From positions 38,696 through 102,695 of the forward strand of contig JAJTAZ010000019.1 in NCBI GenBank assembly GCA_021287185.1: a stretch of 64,000 nucleotides of DNA. Reading direction: 5' to 3'. Both the position numbers and the translations under genes were made by a program. The DNA comes from Burkholderiales bacterium (GTDB taxonomy: Bacteria > Pseudomonadota > Gammaproteobacteria > Burkholderiales > Burkholderiaceae). The notes below the pieces were generated by a model, which ran no database searches, was not told the origin of the DNA, and saw only the letters and a list, made by a program, of their open reading frames with translations. This document shows, piece by piece, positions 27,189-36,927 of this stretch (its first letter is position 1; each line of letters opens with the position of its first letter).

Positions 27189-27899
27189 TTAGATGGCTCT
27201 GCGTGCCAACATTTCCTTGATTTTACCAATTGCTTTGGTCGGATTCAGTTCTTTTGGACACACATCCACACAATTCATAATCGTGTGACAACGGAACAAA
27301 CGGTATGGATCGTCCAAGTTATCCAAACGTGCAGAAGTGGCTTCGTCACGCGTATCCGCGATAAAGCGATACGCAGCGAGTAAGCCTGCTGGCCCGACGA
27401 ATTTATCAGGGTTCCACCAGAACGATGGACATGAAGTTGAACAACATGCACACAAAATACATTCGTACAAACCATTGAGTTCATCGCGCTGCTCTGGAGA
27501 TTGCAAACGCTCTTTCTCAGGCGCAGGTGAATTGTTCACCAAGTATGGTTTAATCGAGTGGTATTGATTGAAGAAGTCGGTCATATCAACAATCAAATCA
27601 CGCACCACTGGCAAACCTGGTAGTGGACGCAATACGATGGTTTGTGGCAAATCATTGAGATTGGTCAAGCATGCCAAGCCATTTTTGCCATTGATGTTCA
27701 TCGCATCTGAACCACACACACCTTCACGGCATGAGCGGCGGAATGAGATGGTTTCATCTTTGGCTTTCAGGCGCAGCAATGCGTCCAACAACATACGATC
27801 GGTTGATTCCAATTCAACATCAATCGTTTGCATATACGGTTTCGCGTCTTTGTCTGGATCATAACGATAGACTTGAAACGTGCGAGTATTTTTACTCAT
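27189..27899 (-). CDS. sdhB: Succinate dehydrogenase iron-sulfur subunit
   Basis: Carries electrons from the FAD of SdhA to quinone through three Fe-S clusters. 236 residues with the [2Fe-2S] cysteines in SCREGVCGSDAMNINGKNG and the [4Fe-4S]/[3Fe-4S] ferredoxin segments CILCACCSTSCPSFWWN and CHTIMNCVDVCPKELNP. Last gene of the sdhCDAB operon. The sdhE and gltA genes that often follow in Burkholderiales are not present. Confidence 0.97.
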   Translation of the reverse strand: MSKNTRTFQVYRYDPDKDAKPYMQTIDVELESTDRMLLDALLRLKAKDETISFRRSCREGVCGSDAMNINGKNGLACLTNLNDLPQTIVLRPLPGLPVVRDLIVDMTDFFNQYHSIKPYLVNNSPAPEKERLQSPEQRDELNGLYECILCACCSTSCPSFWWNPDKFVGPAGLLAAYRFIADTRDEATSARLDNLDDPYRLFRCHTIMNCVDVCPKELNPTKAIGKIKEMLARRAI

Positions 27900-27937
27900 A
27901 ATCCTGTCCTTTATTTAACTGTGCAATCAGAATGGGT

Positions 27938-29734
27938 TTAGAACGTACGTGGTTTCGGTGGCACGCTGTCCACAGTCAATGGCTTCATTTGTACAGGTTT
28001 GTACGTCAGTTTGTTGCCATCACGATGCCATAAGGTGTGTTTCATCCATTCTTTGTCATTGCGTCCCAACGGGTGCTCTGGGTGGTTTTCTGGGTGTTCG
28101 TAGTCGAGTACGCTGTGCGCACCACGACACTCATGACGCGCGGCTGCAGAGACCATGGTCGCTTTCGCTACTTCAATCAAGTTATCCACTTCCAAGGCTT
28201 CAACACGTGCCGTGTTAAACACTTTAGATTTGTCGCGCAAGTGAATGTGTTTCACCTGCTCAGCGATGTCCATAATCGAAACCACACCTTTGTCCATCAT
28301 TTCTTGGGTGCGGAACACGGCCGCATGTTTTTGCATCGACGCGCGGATGTTGTTCGCAACGTCTTGCGCGTATTCGCCCGAGGTTGAATTTTCCAAACGC
28401 GCCAAACGAGTTTCAGTCATCTCAGAAGCATTCGCTGGCAAGTCTTTGTGGTTAAGCGCACCCGTTTTCACAGTATGAACAATGTGGTTCCCTGCCGAGC
28501 GACCGAACACCACCAAGTCGAGCAATGAGTTGGTACCCAAGCGGTTCGCACCATGTACCGATACGCATGAGCACTCGCCCACAGCATACAAGCCATTGAC
28601 CACCTGATTCGTGCCTGTTGCATCTGGCACAACCACTTGACCATGGATATTGGTTGGAATACCGCCCATTTGGTAGTGAATCGTTGGCACCACTGGAATT
28701 GGCTCTTTAGATGCATCCACGTTGGCGAATTTTTTCGCAATTTCGAAAATGGATGGCAAACGTTTCATAATGGTTTCTTTACCAATATGCGTCACGTCCA
28801 ACAATACGTGGTCTTTGTTTGGACCCACGCCACGACCTTCTTTAATTTCTTGATCCATAGAGCGCGAAACAAAGTCACGTGGTGCCAAGTCTTTCAAAGT
28901 CGGTGCGTAACGTTCCATAAAACGCTCACCATTGGCATTGCGCAAAATACCACCCTCACCACGCACACCCTCAGTAATCAATACACCAGCACCCGCAACA
29001 CCTGTTGGGTGGAATTGCCAGAATTCCATGTCTTGCAAAGGAATGCCTGCACGCGCTGCCATGCCCAAGCCGTCACCCGTATTGATGAACGCATTGGTTG
29101 ATGCCGCGAAAATACGACCTGCACCACCCGTGGCCAATAAGGTCACTTTGGCTTGCAAGTTCATCACTTCGCCTGTTTCCATTTCGAGTGCAGTCACACC
29201 CAAAATATCGCCTTCTGAGTCACGAATCAAGTCCAACGCCATCCACTCAACGAAGAATTGAGTATTGGCACGCACATTGCGTTGATACAAAGTGTGTAAC
29301 AAAGCATGCCCCGTACGGTCAGCCGCTGCACACGCGCGGGGTACAGGTTTTTCGCCATAGTTGGCAGAGTGACCACCAAATGGACGTTGATAAATCGTAC
29401 CATCGGCGTTGCGGTCAAACGGCATACCGAAATGCTCTAATTCGTACACGTTTTGCGCTGCCTGACGACACATAAATTCAATTGCGTCTTGGTCGCCCAA
29501 CCAGTCAGAACCTTTGACTGTATCGTAAAAGTGATAGTGCCAGTTATCCTCAGCCATATTGCCCAAAGACGCACCAATACCACCTTGCGCTGCTACAGTG
29601 TGTGAGCGCGTTGGGAACACTTTGGTCAAAACCGCAACCGACAAACCAGCTTCAGACAATTGCAAAGCCGCGCGCAGACCAGAACCGCCCGCACCAACGA
29701 CTACGACATCATATTTTTTAGTTAAAAGTGCCAT
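27938..29734 (-). CDS. sdhA: Succinate dehydrogenase flavoprotein subunit
   Basis: Oxidises succinate to fumarate. 598 residues with the dinucleotide-binding VVVGAGGSGLRAALQL, the covalent-FAD histidine in RSHTVAAQGGIGA, and the catalytic-site segments FGGHSANYG and LGTNSLLDLVVFGR. Second-last gene of sdhCDAB. Confidence 0.97.
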   Translation of the reverse strand: MALLTKKYDVVVVGAGGSGLRAALQLSEAGLSVAVLTKVFPTRSHTVAAQGGIGASLGNMAEDNWHYHFYDTVKGSDWLGDQDAIEFMCRQAAQNVYELEHFGMPFDRNADGTIYQRPFGGHSANYGEKPVPRACAAADRTGHALLHTLYQRNVRANTQFFVEWMALDLIRDSEGDILGVTALEMETGEVMNLQAKVTLLATGGAGRIFAASTNAFINTGDGLGMAARAGIPLQDMEFWQFHPTGVAGAGVLITEGVRGEGGILRNANGERFMERYAPTLKDLAPRDFVSRSMDQEIKEGRGVGPNKDHVLLDVTHIGKETIMKRLPSIFEIAKKFANVDASKEPIPVVPTIHYQMGGIPTNIHGQVVVPDATGTNQVVNGLYAVGECSCVSVHGANRLGTNSLLDLVVFGRSAGNHIVHTVKTGALNHKDLPANASEMTETRLARLENSTSGEYAQDVANNIRASMQKHAAVFRTQEMMDKGVVSIMDIAEQVKHIHLRDKSKVFNTARVEALEVDNLIEVAKATMVSAAARHECRGAHSVLDYEHPENHPEHPLGRNDKEWMKHTLWHRDGNKLTYKPVQMKPLTVDSVPPKPRTF

Positions 29735-29743
29735 TGTTATTCC

Positions 29744-30118
29744 TTAAATCGCCAATACCGCGCCAATGCCGTACAACGCACAGCCGAGCAACCATAAAAT
29801 TGTAAACACGTGCAAGAACATACGCACACGCGCGCTTTTCACATAATCCATCCAAATATCACGCACACCAATCCAAGCATGATATACCACAGCCAAGATG
29901 GTAAACAAAGTCAGGGTTTTCACTGGACCGCAACTCATGAAGGCGTGCCAACCCGCAAAAGACAAATCTGAGGCAAACAACCAATGCAATGCCATGACCG
30001 CAACCCAAATAAAGACGATTACGCCCGTCACACGCTGAGCCAACCAATCTTTCCAACCATAATGCGCACCCGTAACCACACGTTCGGTGCCTACTTTAAT
30101 ATTATTCATATCATTCAC
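29744..30118 (-). CDS. sdhD: Succinate dehydrogenase membrane anchor subunit
   Basis: A small (124 aa) membrane protein with three hydrophobic segments and HAWIGVRDIWMDY, the segment that carries the haem-b ligand and quinone-site residues in this family. It lies 8 bases from sdhC and 9 from sdhA. Confidence 0.93.
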   Translation of the reverse strand: MNDMNNIKVGTERVVTGAHYGWKDWLAQRVTGVIVFIWVAVMALHWLFASDLSFAGWHAFMSCGPVKTLTLFTILAVVYHAWIGVRDIWMDYVKSARVRMFLHVFTILWLLGCALYGIGAVLAI

Positions 30119-30126
30119 CCCGTGTT

Positions 30127-30534
30127 TTACGCAAACAGTTTAACTGCGAACAACGCAGTCAAAACCAAACTAACCACAAACACCACCACCGCCGTTTGAC
30201 GGCCGCCTTCTTTGGAAACTTTGTAGTGCATGTCCATCAAAATATAACGAATGCCCGCAACCGCGTGGTGCATAATCGCCCAGATCAAACCCAAGACAAT
30301 AATTTTCACCAAAGGATTCGCCAAAACACTGTGTGCCATGGCAAATTTTTGCTCAGACGTGAACACAGACACAATCAGTGCCATAATCAAAGGCAAAAAT
30401 AAAAACAAACCCAAGCCGCTGATTCGATGCAAAATCGAAAGTTTGCCAGCCAATGGCAAACGGTAATTGCGCAAATCGGAAATACCGATGTTGCGAAACT
30501 CCGCACGTTGGGCTTTTTGTGGTGATTGACCCAT
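30127..30534 (-). CDS. sdhC: Succinate dehydrogenase cytochrome b556 subunit
   Basis: A 135-residue membrane protein with three hydrophobic segments. SILHRISGLGLFLFLP is the quinone-site start signature and HHAVAGIRYILMD carries the haem-b histidine. First gene of sdhCDAB. Confidence 0.95.
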   Translation of the reverse strand: MGQSPQKAQRAEFRNIGISDLRNYRLPLAGKLSILHRISGLGLFLFLPLIMALIVSVFTSEQKFAMAHSVLANPLVKIIVLGLIWAIMHHAVAGIRYILMDMHYKVSKEGGRQTAVVVFVVSLVLTALFAVKLFA

Positions 30535-30619
30535 ATAGACCTCGCTAAGTTAATAAAAAGAAAAAATTAAAAATCCGATTGAAAAACCAACCCGACTCAA
30601 AATACACCCATTCAAACCA

Positions 30620-31369
30620 CTAAATCAATTCATTTCGATAATGATAATGCTGCGTATTGTACCAACCCAAACGCACCTCAACAGGTTGATCAGCGTAAGT
30701 ATATGATACGCGCTCAATATACAAAACCGCAGCACCTGCAGCAATTTCTAACTTCTGAGCCACTTCATCACTGGCCAGTTGCGCGGACAAATGCTCGACC
30801 GCACGTATCATGCGCACGTTATACTCCGCTTCAAACCAGCCGTACAACCCGCCTTTATAATTGACCAATTTTTCCAGCGTCACATCGGTGAAAATCAATT
30901 TCGGCAGCCAAATGTACTCGAATACCGCTGGCTCTTGCTCAAACGACAACAAACGGCTAATCACCACCGCAGATTCGTTTGCTTTCAGTTGCAATCGCTC
31001 CCGCACCAACGCAGGTGGAACCGCCTCAACCACATCCAATACGTTGGAATAGGTTTTAAACTCCGCATCATCATTATGCTGCATACGCAAGAAGCGAAAA
31101 CGATTGACAGGCTCTTGATGCGTCGCTACAAAGGTACCGCGCCCCTGACGACGCACCAGCAACTTTTCAGAAGTCAACTCGTCAATCGCCTTGCGCACCG
31201 TACCTTGACTGACCTTGTAGCGCACAGCCAAATCCACCTCAGACGGAATCATTTCGCCCGCATTCCACTCACCTTGCTCCAAACTTTGTAAAAGCAATGC
31301 CTTAATCTGCTGATACAATGGACTGAAAACGGGTGATGCGTCCGTTATAGCCTCATCAACATTTGCCAT
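30620..31369 (-). CDS. GntR-family (HutC-type) transcriptional regulator
   Basis: A 249-residue regulator. The N-terminal winged helix reads YKVSQGTVRKAIDELTSEKLLVRRQGRGTF-like (about residues 50-82), and the C-terminal half is a UTRA ligand domain (IERVSYTYADQPVEVRLGWY near the end). It sits between sdhC and mdh, as in many Burkholderiales, and is read in the sdh direction. A probable operator lies in the gntR-mdh gap. The ligand is not known; a TCA-cycle acid is a reasonable guess from context only. Confidence 0.9.
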   Translation of the reverse strand: MANVDEAITDASPVFSPLYQQIKALLLQSLEQGEWNAGEMIPSEVDLAVRYKVSQGTVRKAIDELTSEKLLVRRQGRGTFVATHQEPVNRFRFLRMQHNDDAEFKTYSNVLDVVEAVPPALVRERLQLKANESAVVISRLLSFEQEPAVFEYIWLPKLIFTDVTLEKLVNYKGGLYGWFEAEYNVRMIRAVEHLSAQLASDEVAQKLEIAAGAAVLYIERVSYTYADQPVEVRLGWYNTQHYHYRNELI

Positions 31370-31511
31370 AGTGGTTTCCTAATTATTCGTCTTGTGTGAT
31401 TAAATCCATACATTTCAACGAGTTACGCAATTTCAATTACATATGAAACTGGTGAACTTCACATTTTGACCTCAATTATGCCCCAAACCCTTGGCAATGT
31501 CCATGGGTTTG

Positions 31512-31531
31512 TTATCTTATATAAGAGATAA
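31512..31531. promoter_or_regulatory. Palindromic operator candidate in the gntR-mdh gap
   Basis: The perfect 12-bp palindrome TCTTATATAAGA (31515-31526) lies inside a longer imperfect repeat (TTATC...GATAA). It sits 11 bases upstream of the mdh -35 box. A GntR/UTRA regulator encoded beside it is the natural candidate ligand. Confidence 0.55.
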
Positions 31532-31537
31532 GACCTC

Positions 31538-31566
31538 TTGACGCAAAGACAATCCTACTTTACACT
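31538..31566 (+). promoter_or_regulatory. Promoter of mdh
   Basis: TTGACG (31538-31543) and TACACT (31561-31566) are separated by 17 bases. The leader to the mdh ATG is about 45 bases. Confidence 0.65.
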
Positions 31567-31616
31567 CATGAGTGTTTTTGATTTTTCATTTTTTTAACCC
31601 AAACTAAGGACTTATT

Positions 31617-32600
31617 ATGTCAAAAGCCCCTATGCGTGTTGCCGTCACTGGCGCAGCTGGTCAAATCTGTTATTCACTCTTGTTCCGCATCGCCAATGGC
31701 GACATGTTGGGCAAAGACCAGCCTGTAATTTTACAATTGTTGGACATCACGCCTTCTATTCCTGCGGTTAAGGGCGTTGTGATGGAATTGGAAGACTGTG
31801 CATTCCCGTTGTTGGCTGGTGTCACCATTTCTGATGATGCAAACGTTGCATTTAAGGATGCAGACGTTGCCGTTTTGGTCGGTGCGCGTCCACGCGGCCC
31901 AGGTATGGAACGTGCCGACTTGCTCGCAGCCAACGGCGCGATTTTCACCGTCCAAGGTAAAGCATTGAACGATCATGCCAAACGTGACGTTAAAGTTTTG
32001 GTGGTGGGTAATCCAGCCAACACCAACGCCTATATCGCAATGAAATCGGCTCCAGACTTGCCACGTGAAAACTTCACAGCCATGTTGCGCTTGGATCACA
32101 ACCGTGCCGCCAGCCAAATCGCTGCCAAAACGGGCAAATCAATCGACTCAATCGAAAAATTGGCAGTATGGGGCAACCACAGCCCAACCATGTATCCTGA
32201 CACACGCTTTGCGACCATCGGTGGCGAATCAGTGGATGGCTTGATCAATGACCAAGCATGGACACGCAACACCTTCATCCCAACTGTGGGCAAACGTGGC
32301 GCGGCAATTATCGAAGCACGCGGCTTGTCTTCTGCGGCTTCTGCGGCCAATGCAGCAATCGACCACATCCGTGACTGGGTATTGGGCACCAATGGCAAAT
32401 GGGTCACTATGGGCGTTCCATCAAACGGCGACTATGGTATTCCTAAAGACACCATGTATGGTTTCCCAGTGACTTGCGAAAATGGTAAATACACCATCGT
32501 TCAAGGTTTAGAAATCGACGAATTCTCACGCAGCAAAATGGATGCCACGTTGAAAGAATTGGAAGATGAGAAGGCTGGTGTAGCACACTTGTTGGGCTAA
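31617..32600 (+). CDS. mdh: Malate dehydrogenase
   Basis: NAD-dependent oxidation of malate to oxaloacetate. 327 residues, of the type common in Burkholderiales. It shows the nucleotide-binding [16 protein letters not shown], the substrate-binding [27 protein letters not shown], and the catalytic pair in [13 protein letters not shown] and [18 protein letters not shown] upstream is a good ribosome site. It is transcribed away from gntR-sdhCDAB. Confidence 0.97.
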   Translation: MSKAPMRVAVTGAAGQICYSLLFRIANGDMLGKDQPVILQLLDITPSIPAVKGVVMELEDCAFPLLAGVTISDDANVAFKDADVAVLVGARPRGPGMERADLLAANGAIFTVQGKALNDHAKRDVKVLVVGNPANTNAYIAMKSAPDLPRENFTAMLRLDHNRAASQIAAKTGKSIDSIEKLAVWGNHSPTMYPDTRFATIGGESVDGLINDQAWTRNTFIPTVGKRGAAIIEARGLSSAASAANAAIDHIRDWVLGTNGKWVTMGVPSNGDYGIPKDTMYGFPVTCENGKYTIVQGLEIDEFSRSKMDATLKELEDEKAGVAHLLG

Positions 32601-32640
32601 GATTGTTTAACGCAGTTAAAACAATTGAGCCATAGATGTG

Positions 32641-32665
32641 CTGTGTGTCACACAGTGACACACAG
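32641..32665. repeat. Perfect 10-bp hairpin after mdh
   Basis: CTGTGTGTCA (32641-32650) and TGACACACAG (32656-32665) flank a 5-base loop. No T run follows, so it is not a classical terminator; it may protect the mdh mRNA 3' end. Confidence 0.6.
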
Positions 32666-32790
32666 ATTTGCGAAGCAAACAAAAGCCAAGCGTCGGTGCA
32701 GACTTATGCGCGGTTTTTGCGCGTTAGTCGAAACCAAAAGGCTGGCGTTGCACACATGCTCACTTAATTAATTGTTTTTTCTGCAATCTA

Positions 32791-32822
32791 AAACCCCACT
32801 GAATAAATCAGTGGGGTTTTTA
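32791..32822 (+). terminator. Terminator between mdh and hemJ
   Basis: AAACCCCACTGA (32791-32802) pairs with TCAGTGGGGTTT (32808-32819), followed by more T. A-rich flanks also allow minus-strand use. It is the likely end of the mdh transcript. Confidence 0.85.
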
Positions 32823-32891
32823 TATCCATGCGCACACCACACCCAAACTGCCGTACAATGACATCTTGAATCATTTTTGGACAAAATCATC

Positions 32892-33311
32892 ATGCTTTAT
32901 CTCTGGCTGAAAACCCTACACATCGTGTTTATCGCTTCTTGGTTTGCTGGCTTATTCTATTTGCCACGCATTTTCGTCAACCTCGCGGCTGAGACCGATG
33001 CCAATGCCTCTGCACGCCTACTTGGTATGGCGCAACGTTTATACCGTTTCATGACCATCATCTCCATTCCAGCGTTAATTTTAGGATTTTGGCTGTGGAT
33101 ACAATTTTTTTGGGGTTCAGGCGCATGGATACATGCCAAATTGACCTTGGTGGCAGTGGTCTGTGCCTATCATTGGTATTGCCAAGTGTTACTCAAACAA
33201 TTCGCCGCAGGTCAAAACACTAAAAGCCATGTGTGGTATCGCTGGTTTAACGAAGCACCTGTTTTATTGATGCTGGTGATTGTGGCCTTGGTGGTGATTA
33301 AACCTTTCTAA
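32892..33311 (+). CDS. hemJ: HemJ-type protoporphyrinogen oxidase (UPF0093)
   Basis: Membrane protein that oxidises protoporphyrinogen IX in haem synthesis in bacteria without HemG or HemY. The ATG at 32892 gives 139 residues starting MLYLWLKTLHIVFIASWF, a close fit to the family start with its conserved His; FAGLFYLPRIFV and WIHAKLTLV (conserved Lys) also match. An upstream TTG would add five residues. Four hydrophobic segments are visible. Confidence 0.88.
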   Translation: MLYLWLKTLHIVFIASWFAGLFYLPRIFVNLAAETDANASARLLGMAQRLYRFMTIISIPALILGFWLWIQFFWGSGAWIHAKLTLVAVVCAYHWYCQVLLKQFAAGQNTKSHVWYRWFNEAPVLLMLVIVALVVIKPF

Positions 33312-33385
33312 TCACATCCAATCAAGCCTGTCACACATCTTGCGAGGGCATACTTTGCCCTCACCCAACCACCTAAGAAAACGCC

Positions 33386-34555
33386 ATGTCCACACTCTCT
33401 TTTTTCGCACCTTGCCCGCGCGGTTTGGAAGCCCTACTGGCTGACGAACTCAAAAGCATCAACGCCACCCACATTAAACCGACCCACGGTGGCGTTGCCT
33501 TTGCTGGAGACTTGGCAGTGCTGTACCGTGCCAACCTGCATTCTCGCATCGCTTCACGTATTTTGCTGCGTTTGGGCAACGCGGGTTATCGCACTGAGGA
33601 CGATATTTACAACCTCGCGGCGCGTATGCCGTGGAGCAGTTACTTCACGCCTGAGCAAACCATCAAAGTTGAAGTCACCGCGATTAAATGTCCTTTGAAA
33701 AGTTTGGAATTCATCACCCTGCGCGTCAAAGACGCGGTATGCGACTATTTCCGTGACTTAATGGACAAACGCCCCAGTGTCGATACCGCCACGCCCGATG
33801 TGCGCATCTATGCTTTTTTGACTGAATTTGATGCGACAATATACATCGATACCTCTGGTGAAGCCCTGTTCAAACGCGGCTGGCGCATGGACAAAGGTCG
33901 CGCACCGCTGCGCGAAAACCTCGCGGCTGGTTTGGTCATGCTTTCAGGTTGGAAACCGAACCAAGCCCTGCTTGACCCGATGTGCGGTAGCGGCACGATT
34001 ATCATCGAAGCAGGCTTGATTGCTGCCAACATCCCGCCAGGCATGAACCGTGGTTTCGCGTTTGAGCACTACCGTGGTCTGGATAAATCATTGTGGCAAA
34101 AAGTCAAAAACGACATCAAAATTGATAAAACCCAACGCGCGCTTTATGCCTCAGACATCAGTGCGTATGCGGTCGAAGACATTGAGCGAAATTTACAACG
34201 CGCAGGTTTGCCATTCGCTGTGGCGTTCGAGCAAAACAATGCACTGGACGTGATGCCTCCCGCCAAGTCAGGGGTAATGATTTGCAATCCACCGTATGGC
34301 GAGCGCATTGATGTCACCACGTCCAATGAAACCTCAGTATTTTTCAAACAATGGGCGGATCATCTGAAACAAAATTACGCAGGTTGGAACGCCTACATCC
34401 TCACCAGCGATCGAGACACCCCCAAATACATGCGTCTATCCGCGAGTAAAAAAACATCTTTATTCAATGGTGCGCTGGATTGTCGTTTATTTGAATTTAA
34501 AATGGTTGCGGGTAGCGCGCGCAAAGAAAAACCCATCATCAATGACCATCAATAA
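33386..34555 (+). CDS. rlmL: RlmL-like 23S rRNA (guanine-N2) methyltransferase
   Basis: THUMP-plus-methyltransferase protein of 389 residues. The N-terminal part is ferredoxin-like/THUMP (FAPCPRGLEALLADEL, HSRIASRILLRLG). The SAM site is LLDPMCGSGTIIIEA, and the base-flipping motif is NPPYGERI. It corresponds to the N-terminal half of E. coli RlmKL without the RlmK domain, as in many betaproteobacteria. The predicted target is G2445 of 23S rRNA, by family analogy only. Confidence 0.88.
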   Translation: MSTLSFFAPCPRGLEALLADELKSINATHIKPTHGGVAFAGDLAVLYRANLHSRIASRILLRLGNAGYRTEDDIYNLAARMPWSSYFTPEQTIKVEVTAIKCPLKSLEFITLRVKDAVCDYFRDLMDKRPSVDTATPDVRIYAFLTEFDATIYIDTSGEALFKRGWRMDKGRAPLRENLAAGLVMLSGWKPNQALLDPMCGSGTIIIEAGLIAANIPPGMNRGFAFEHYRGLDKSLWQKVKNDIKIDKTQRALYASDISAYAVEDIERNLQRAGLPFAVAFEQNNALDVMPPAKSGVMICNPPYGERIDVTTSNETSVFFKQWADHLKQNYAGWNAYILTSDRDTPKYMRLSASKKTSLFNGALDCRLFEFKMVAGSARKEKPIINDHQ

Positions 34556-34573
34556 TTAACCCTAAACTCATGT

Positions 34574-34912
34574 ATGACCCATATGACAGAACATTCACAA
34601 ACCGATCTTGAAGCCATCGAACAAGCCAAACTCAACACCGAAACTGCTTTAATGCCGTGGCATGAGTTGCAACGCTTTTTTGCACAAGGCGTGGTCATGC
34701 ACATTGCACCGCATTTAGATTTGCTCGAAGTCGCGGGCAAAATGAGCGTGGACGATGTCCACACCGTGCGCGCTTGGTTTGAAGCAGGTGAATTGGCGCA
34801 CGTCACCGACGCGCTGGCCAATCGCTGGTTTGAACACAACACCGAATTGTGGACGGTGGTGGTCAAACCTTATATTCTGGTACAAGAGCCCAAAAATCTA
34901 AAGACGCACTAA
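34574..34912 (+). CDS. DUF2288 family protein
   Basis: A 112-residue acidic protein whose sequence (TALMPWHELQRFFAQGVV, LDLLEVAGKMSVDDV, ELWTVVVKPYILVQ) fits my memory of the DUF2288 family. No enzymatic motif, signal or membrane segment is seen. It starts 18 bases after rlmL and may be co-transcribed. A second ATG 9 bases in is an alternative start. Function unknown. Confidence 0.7.
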   Translation: MTHMTEHSQTDLEAIEQAKLNTETALMPWHELQRFFAQGVVMHIAPHLDLLEVAGKMSVDDVHTVRAWFEAGELAHVTDALANRWFEHNTELWTVVVKPYILVQEPKNLKTH

Positions 34913-34966
34913 TGCGCCATGATTGTTACCGATGGCCTGCCACACAAAAATCGTTATAATCAGCCC

Positions 34967-36265
34967 ATGTCTCACACGCACACCACTTCACCAAAAAACC
35001 CACGCATCTACTGCGTGGGCGGGGCGGTGCGCGACGCGTTGATGGGATTGCCTGCCAACGATGCCGATTATGTAGTGGTTGGCAGCACCCCCGAAACCAT
35101 GCTCGCTCAGGGTTACACACCTGTTGGTAAAGATTTCCCTGTCTTTCTCCACCCTGTGACCCACGAGGAATACGCACTGGCGCGCATTGAACGCAAAACG
35201 GCTCAGGGCTACACTGGCTTCGCGGTGCATTTCGCACCCGATGTCACACTTGAAGAGGACTTGGCGCGGCGCGATTTGACCATCAATGCAATGGCACGTG
35301 AAGTACAAGCCAATGGCACGCTGGGCGCGCTCATCGACCCATACCACGGGCAAAAAGACCTCGAAGACAAAATTCTGCGCCACGTCTCACCCGCTTTTGC
35401 CGAAGACCCCGTGCGTATTTTGCGACTCGCACGTTTCAATGCACGTTGGGCGGACTTCACAGTCGCGCCTGAAACCATGAATCTGATGCGCGAAATGGTT
35501 GCCAATGGCGAAACCGCTGCCCTCGTACCTGAGCGTGTTTGGACAGAAATTGCCCGCGGATTGATGGAAGCCACGCCCTCACGAATGTTTGTTATCCTGC
35601 GCGAATGTGGTTTGCTGGCGCAGTGGTTACCCGAAGTCGATGCCCTGTTTGGCGTGCCACAACGTGCCGACTACCATCCCGAAATTGACACAGGTGTGCA
35701 CGTGATGATGGTCATTGACTATGCCGCCAAACTCAAACTAAATCTCGAATCGCGCTACGCCGCACTGTGCCACGACCTTGGCAAAGGCAACACGCCTGCT
35801 GAGATTCTGCCACGCCATGTCGGGCACGAATCACGTGGCGTACCACTGGCCAAAACCCTGTCAGAGCGGCTCAAAGTGCCACGCGCCTGTGCGGACTATG
35901 CGCGCCTGCTCGCACACGAGCACACGAATTTTTATAAACTCCCCGAGCTGCGCCCATCGACGGTGCTCAACATCATCAAACGTTGCGATGGATTGCGCCG
36001 TCCAGAGCGATTCCGTGATTTGCTGCACGCCTCACTCGCTGACTCACGCGGACGTGGTGGTGATTTCCCAAACCGTCCTGCGCTGTGGTATGACGCATGG
36101 TTGATGTTGCTTGATACGTTATTGGGATTGGACAATGGCGAAATTGCATTGGCACACGAGCACGAACCCGAACAAATTCCCAATGCGATTTTAGAAGCAC
36201 AACTGCACGCCATCACACCTGTCTTGAAAATTTGGCAAACAATGGTTCGCAGCACCAATACTTAG
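34967..36265 (+). CDS. cca: Multifunctional CCA tRNA nucleotidyltransferase
   Basis: Adds or repairs the 3' CCA of tRNA. The class II nucleotidyltransferase head reads IYCVGGAVRDALMGLPANDADYVVVG, with RRDLTINAMA and a neck region; the C-terminal HD domain shows LCHDLGKG and HVGHESRG, typical of the gammaproteobacterial/betaproteobacterial phosphohydrolase-fused form. The ATG at 34967 (432 residues) aligns with family starts. A TATAAT at 34955-34960 would place the start site at about this ATG, so the mRNA may have almost no leader. Confidence 0.94.
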   Translation: MSHTHTTSPKNPRIYCVGGAVRDALMGLPANDADYVVVGSTPETMLAQGYTPVGKDFPVFLHPVTHEEYALARIERKTAQGYTGFAVHFAPDVTLEEDLARRDLTINAMAREVQANGTLGALIDPYHGQKDLEDKILRHVSPAFAEDPVRILRLARFNARWADFTVAPETMNLMREMVANGETAALVPERVWTEIARGLMEATPSRMFVILRECGLLAQWLPEVDALFGVPQRADYHPEIDTGVHVMMVIDYAAKLKLNLESRYAALCHDLGKGNTPAEILPRHVGHESRGVPLAKTLSERLKVPRACADYARLLAHEHTNFYKLPELRPSTVLNIIKRCDGLRRPERFRDLLHASLADSRGRGGDFPNRPALWYDAWLMLLDTLLGLDNGEIALAHEHEPEQIPNAILEAQLHAITPVLKIWQTMVRSTNT

Positions 36266-36297
36266 ACACCTTAGACACACTAAATACAGGGACACCC

Positions 36298-36851
36298 ATG
36301 GCACGCACTCCATCGAATATGCTCGCACTCAACACGCCCGCACCTGATTTCGCCCTGCTTGAACCAGCAACAGGAAAAACCGTGCGTCTGTCGGACTTCA
36401 TTGGTAAGCCACTGGTGATTGCCTTTATCTGTAACCACTGTCCGTATGTCATTCAAATTCGTGAGGTGTTTACACAGATGGCCGCAGAGTACCAACAGCG
36501 TGGTGTGGCTGTGGTGGCAATTAATTCAAACGATGTGGTCAATTACCCCGATGACAGCCCCGAAAATATGGTGCGTGCGGTCAAAGAATTGGCTACACCT
36601 TCCCCTATTTATTCGACGAAACCCAAAACATCGCCCGCGCCTACCAAGCCGCTTGCACACCCGATTTATATGTGTTTGATGCCAATCATCGCCTGTACTA
36701 CCGTGGGCAATTTGACGACGCGCGTCCCGCCAATGATGTGCCCGTGACTGGGGTAGATTTACAACGAGCTTTAGACAGTTTACTCGCCCATCAATCCGCA
36801 CCAGAGATACAAAAACCCTCACTGGGCTGCAACATTAAATGGAAAGACTGA
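36298..36851 (+). pseudogene. Thioredoxin-fold/peroxiredoxin-like protein, frameshifted
   Basis: The first ~98 codons read MARTPSNMLALNTPAPDFALLEP, then FICNHCPYVIQIREVF (a CxxC site), and SNDVVNYPDDSPENM, the pattern of a thioredoxin-like AhpC/TSA protein common in Burkholderiales. After KEL (36585-36593) the frame is lost. In the next frame, family sequence resumes as YTFPYLFDETQNIARAYQAA, CTPDLYVFD, YYRGQFDDARP and ends PSLGCNIKWKD with TGA at 36849-36851. One G missing from the GG at 36591-36592 explains it: TTGGGCTAC would restore GY. Either a real recent mutation or a sequencing error; the intact product would be about 184 residues. Confidence 0.85.
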
Positions 36852-36927
36852 ACCACATCCAAGCCCCCAATTCGTTTAAAAGCGAAGTGATGTAAAATAA
36901 CCAACTTTAATGACTTGAACCCATACC

